Notes under the pieces: generated by a model | The model's input: the letters and a program-made list of their open reading frames with translations, nothing else | Database searches by the model: none | What the model was told of the DNA's origin: nothing | Origin: Gammaproteobacteria bacterium | Lineage (GTDB): Bacteria > Pseudomonadota > Gammaproteobacteria > Acidiferrobacterales > SZUA-150 | Direction: 5' to 3' | Assembly: GCA_029880755.1 (NCBI GenBank) | Contig: JAOUNW010000111.1 | Location: 1-6,453, forward strand | DNA: 6,453 bases | Shown here: positions 5,428 through 6,453 of the stretch, one piece after another | Numbering within the stretch: the first letter of the stretch is position 1 | Layout: each line of letters begins with the position of its first letter | Program-made: the position numbers and the translations under genes

Positions 5428-6453
5428 TTACAATTCCAAACCGGTGAAGCGATAACTAACGACAATGCCCGCGACATTTGCCTCGAAGTTGCCGTTTGGC
5501 GCAAGAGCACGTCCCCCTTGGACCAGAACGCTAAAACGATTGTCGAATTGATATTCCAGTCCTGAAGTGATTTGAGTTAATAGGCCGCCTCCGACGTCTA
5601 TGCCGCCACCGCCGGCAGCACCCACCTGCAATTGGATCCGCGCATAAAGTGGTATTGAGAACAGAGCGTCAGTGCGCAAACCCAGACCAATCAGTCCCAC
5701 GGCATACCCGCCCACGCCGCCTCGATATGCTCCCAAGGTTTCTCCTGAAATGTACCAATGCTGCGTCAGCATCGTTTCCAGGGCCAACCCAAATAGATCA
5801 ATAGTATTGGCGGGAGCACCCCCGGTTTTGTGCCAGGCATTGCCTAACGGAAAATAGCGCTGGGTCGATGCGGATACTGACCAGTGGCGTGCTCTGGCTT
5901 CAGAGGAAAGGCCGTTGTCAGAAAGAGCATCAGCAACTTTTGGTGACGTAAAGTGATAGTGGCCCGATAACGAAACTCCAGGCGCGGACAATTCTCCACC
6001 GGGGGCATGCAGATAACTCCCCTTGAGGGCCAGTCCGAACTCACGATTAAATTGATGTTCGAGAGCCAGGGATGCCTGCACAACGCCGCCACCGCCGGTG
6101 TCCACTTCGCCCCCGCCAGCTCCACCGACAGCAACTTCCGTGCTGATTTTATTTTTTGATACAGATGGCAGGCGATACCCTGTGCCAAGCAACACCTGGG
6201 CATAACCGTCTACCTCACCGCCATAGGCGCCACCAACTTCAAATAGAAAATAGCGGTTATCAGTAACGAATTGATTGAATCGAAAGCCGGTAATGTCCAT
6301 GCGCTCATCCTGAACGAATCCGCCAACATTTCTGGCGTTCTTTTGTGGAAAGTATGAAGCACTAAAAACGGCCAGTTGCTTTTCGGTTTTGCCTGTTGTG
6401 TTAATAGTGTAAGTGGCGGGTGAATGTGTCTCGGGTTGCAACCAGCCCGATAT
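5428..6453 (-). CDS. Unrecognised glycine-rich, probably outer-membrane beta-barrel protein, 5' end cut off
   Basis: The frame stays open to the window edge, and the first in-window start candidate (TTG, 6439-6441) is followed by no signal peptide, so the true start lies outside; 341 residues are visible. I do not recognise the family. What is seen: many short alternating polar/hydrophobic strands with glycine and aromatic residues (YFLFEVGGAY, YAQVLLGTGYRL, SLALEHQF, GIVVSYRF), typical of outer-membrane barrels, and a C-terminus ending in such a strand plus a five-residue tail. Two tandem units of about 140 residues (bases about 5950-6369 and 5446-5883) are homologous: over a 60-residue ungapped stretch starting at VGGAGGG and VGAAGGG I count about 23 identities. 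Each unit carries two copies of an A-x-x-G-x-[VI]-x-x-[GY] turn. The 22-residue linker between units is polar. Inference: a two-unit barrel, possibly attached to an unseen N-terminal domain. A secreted glycine-rich surface protein is the main alternative. It lies upstream of anmK on the same strand. Confidence 0.6.
   Translation of the reverse strand: MSGWLQPETHSPATYTINTTGKTEKQLAVFSASYFPQKNARNVGGFVQDERMDITGFRFNQFVTDNRYFLFEVGGAYGGEVDGYAQVLLGTGYRLPSVSKNKISTEVAVGGAGGGEVDTGGGGVVQASLALEHQFNREFGLALKGSYLHAPGGELSAPGVSLSGHYHFTSPKVADALSDNGLSSEARARHWSVSASTQRYFPLGNAWHKTGGAPANTIDLFGLALETMLTQHWYISGETLGAYRGGVGGYAVGLIGLGLRTDALFSIPLYARIQLQVGAAGGGGIDVGGGLLTQITSGLEYQFDNRFSVLVQGGRALAPNGNFEANVAGIVVSYRFTGLEL

Noticed and set aside
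6439..6441. TTG as the start of the barrel gene
   Set aside because: The frame continues to the window end, and no signal peptide follows this codon, which an exported protein would need.

Overview
The window reads as a chromosomal segment of a gammaproteobacterium. The core gene order argC, a membrane coiled-coil protein, a bactofilin and erpA, with anmK convergent to erpA, is the order I recall from Pseudomonas and related Gammaproteobacteria. The core genes have balanced to moderately high GC. No tRNA, rRNA, CRISPR array, transposase or phage gene was seen. Both window ends cut through genes.

Layout, left to right. (1) The 3' part of a gene for a TPR-sulfotransferase fusion runs off the left edge on the + strand. 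Its TPR part is AT-rich and uses mostly AGA/AGG for arginine. Its sulfotransferase part uses only CGN. (2) argC (arginine biosynthesis) follows 38 bases later on the same strand. (3) After an 87-base gap with a hairpin and a good -10 box come two genes on the + strand, a single-pass membrane coiled-coil protein of the DUF6776 type and a bactofilin. Together they look like a small envelope or cytoskeleton module. (4) erpA, an A-type iron-sulfur carrier, ends at a strong terminator that can work in both directions. (5) A short gap holds a REP-like palindrome. (6) anmK (cell-wall sugar recycling) lies on the - strand. (7) Upstream of anmK on the same strand is the 3' part of an unrecognised gene running off the right edge. 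It encodes a glycine-rich, probably outer-membrane beta-barrel protein built from two tandem copies of a unit of about 140 residues.

How the genes relate. argC, erpA and anmK are housekeeping genes of separate pathways kept together by conserved synteny. The membrane coiled-coil protein, the bactofilin, anmK and the putative outer-membrane protein all concern the cell envelope. The parts that differ from the expected core block are the two ends: the mixed-composition sulfotransferase gene before argC, and the duplicated barrel gene beside anmK, where Pseudomonas has (from memory) an M23-type peptidase gene. These two are the best candidates for something undescribed. No complete new multi-gene system is visible.
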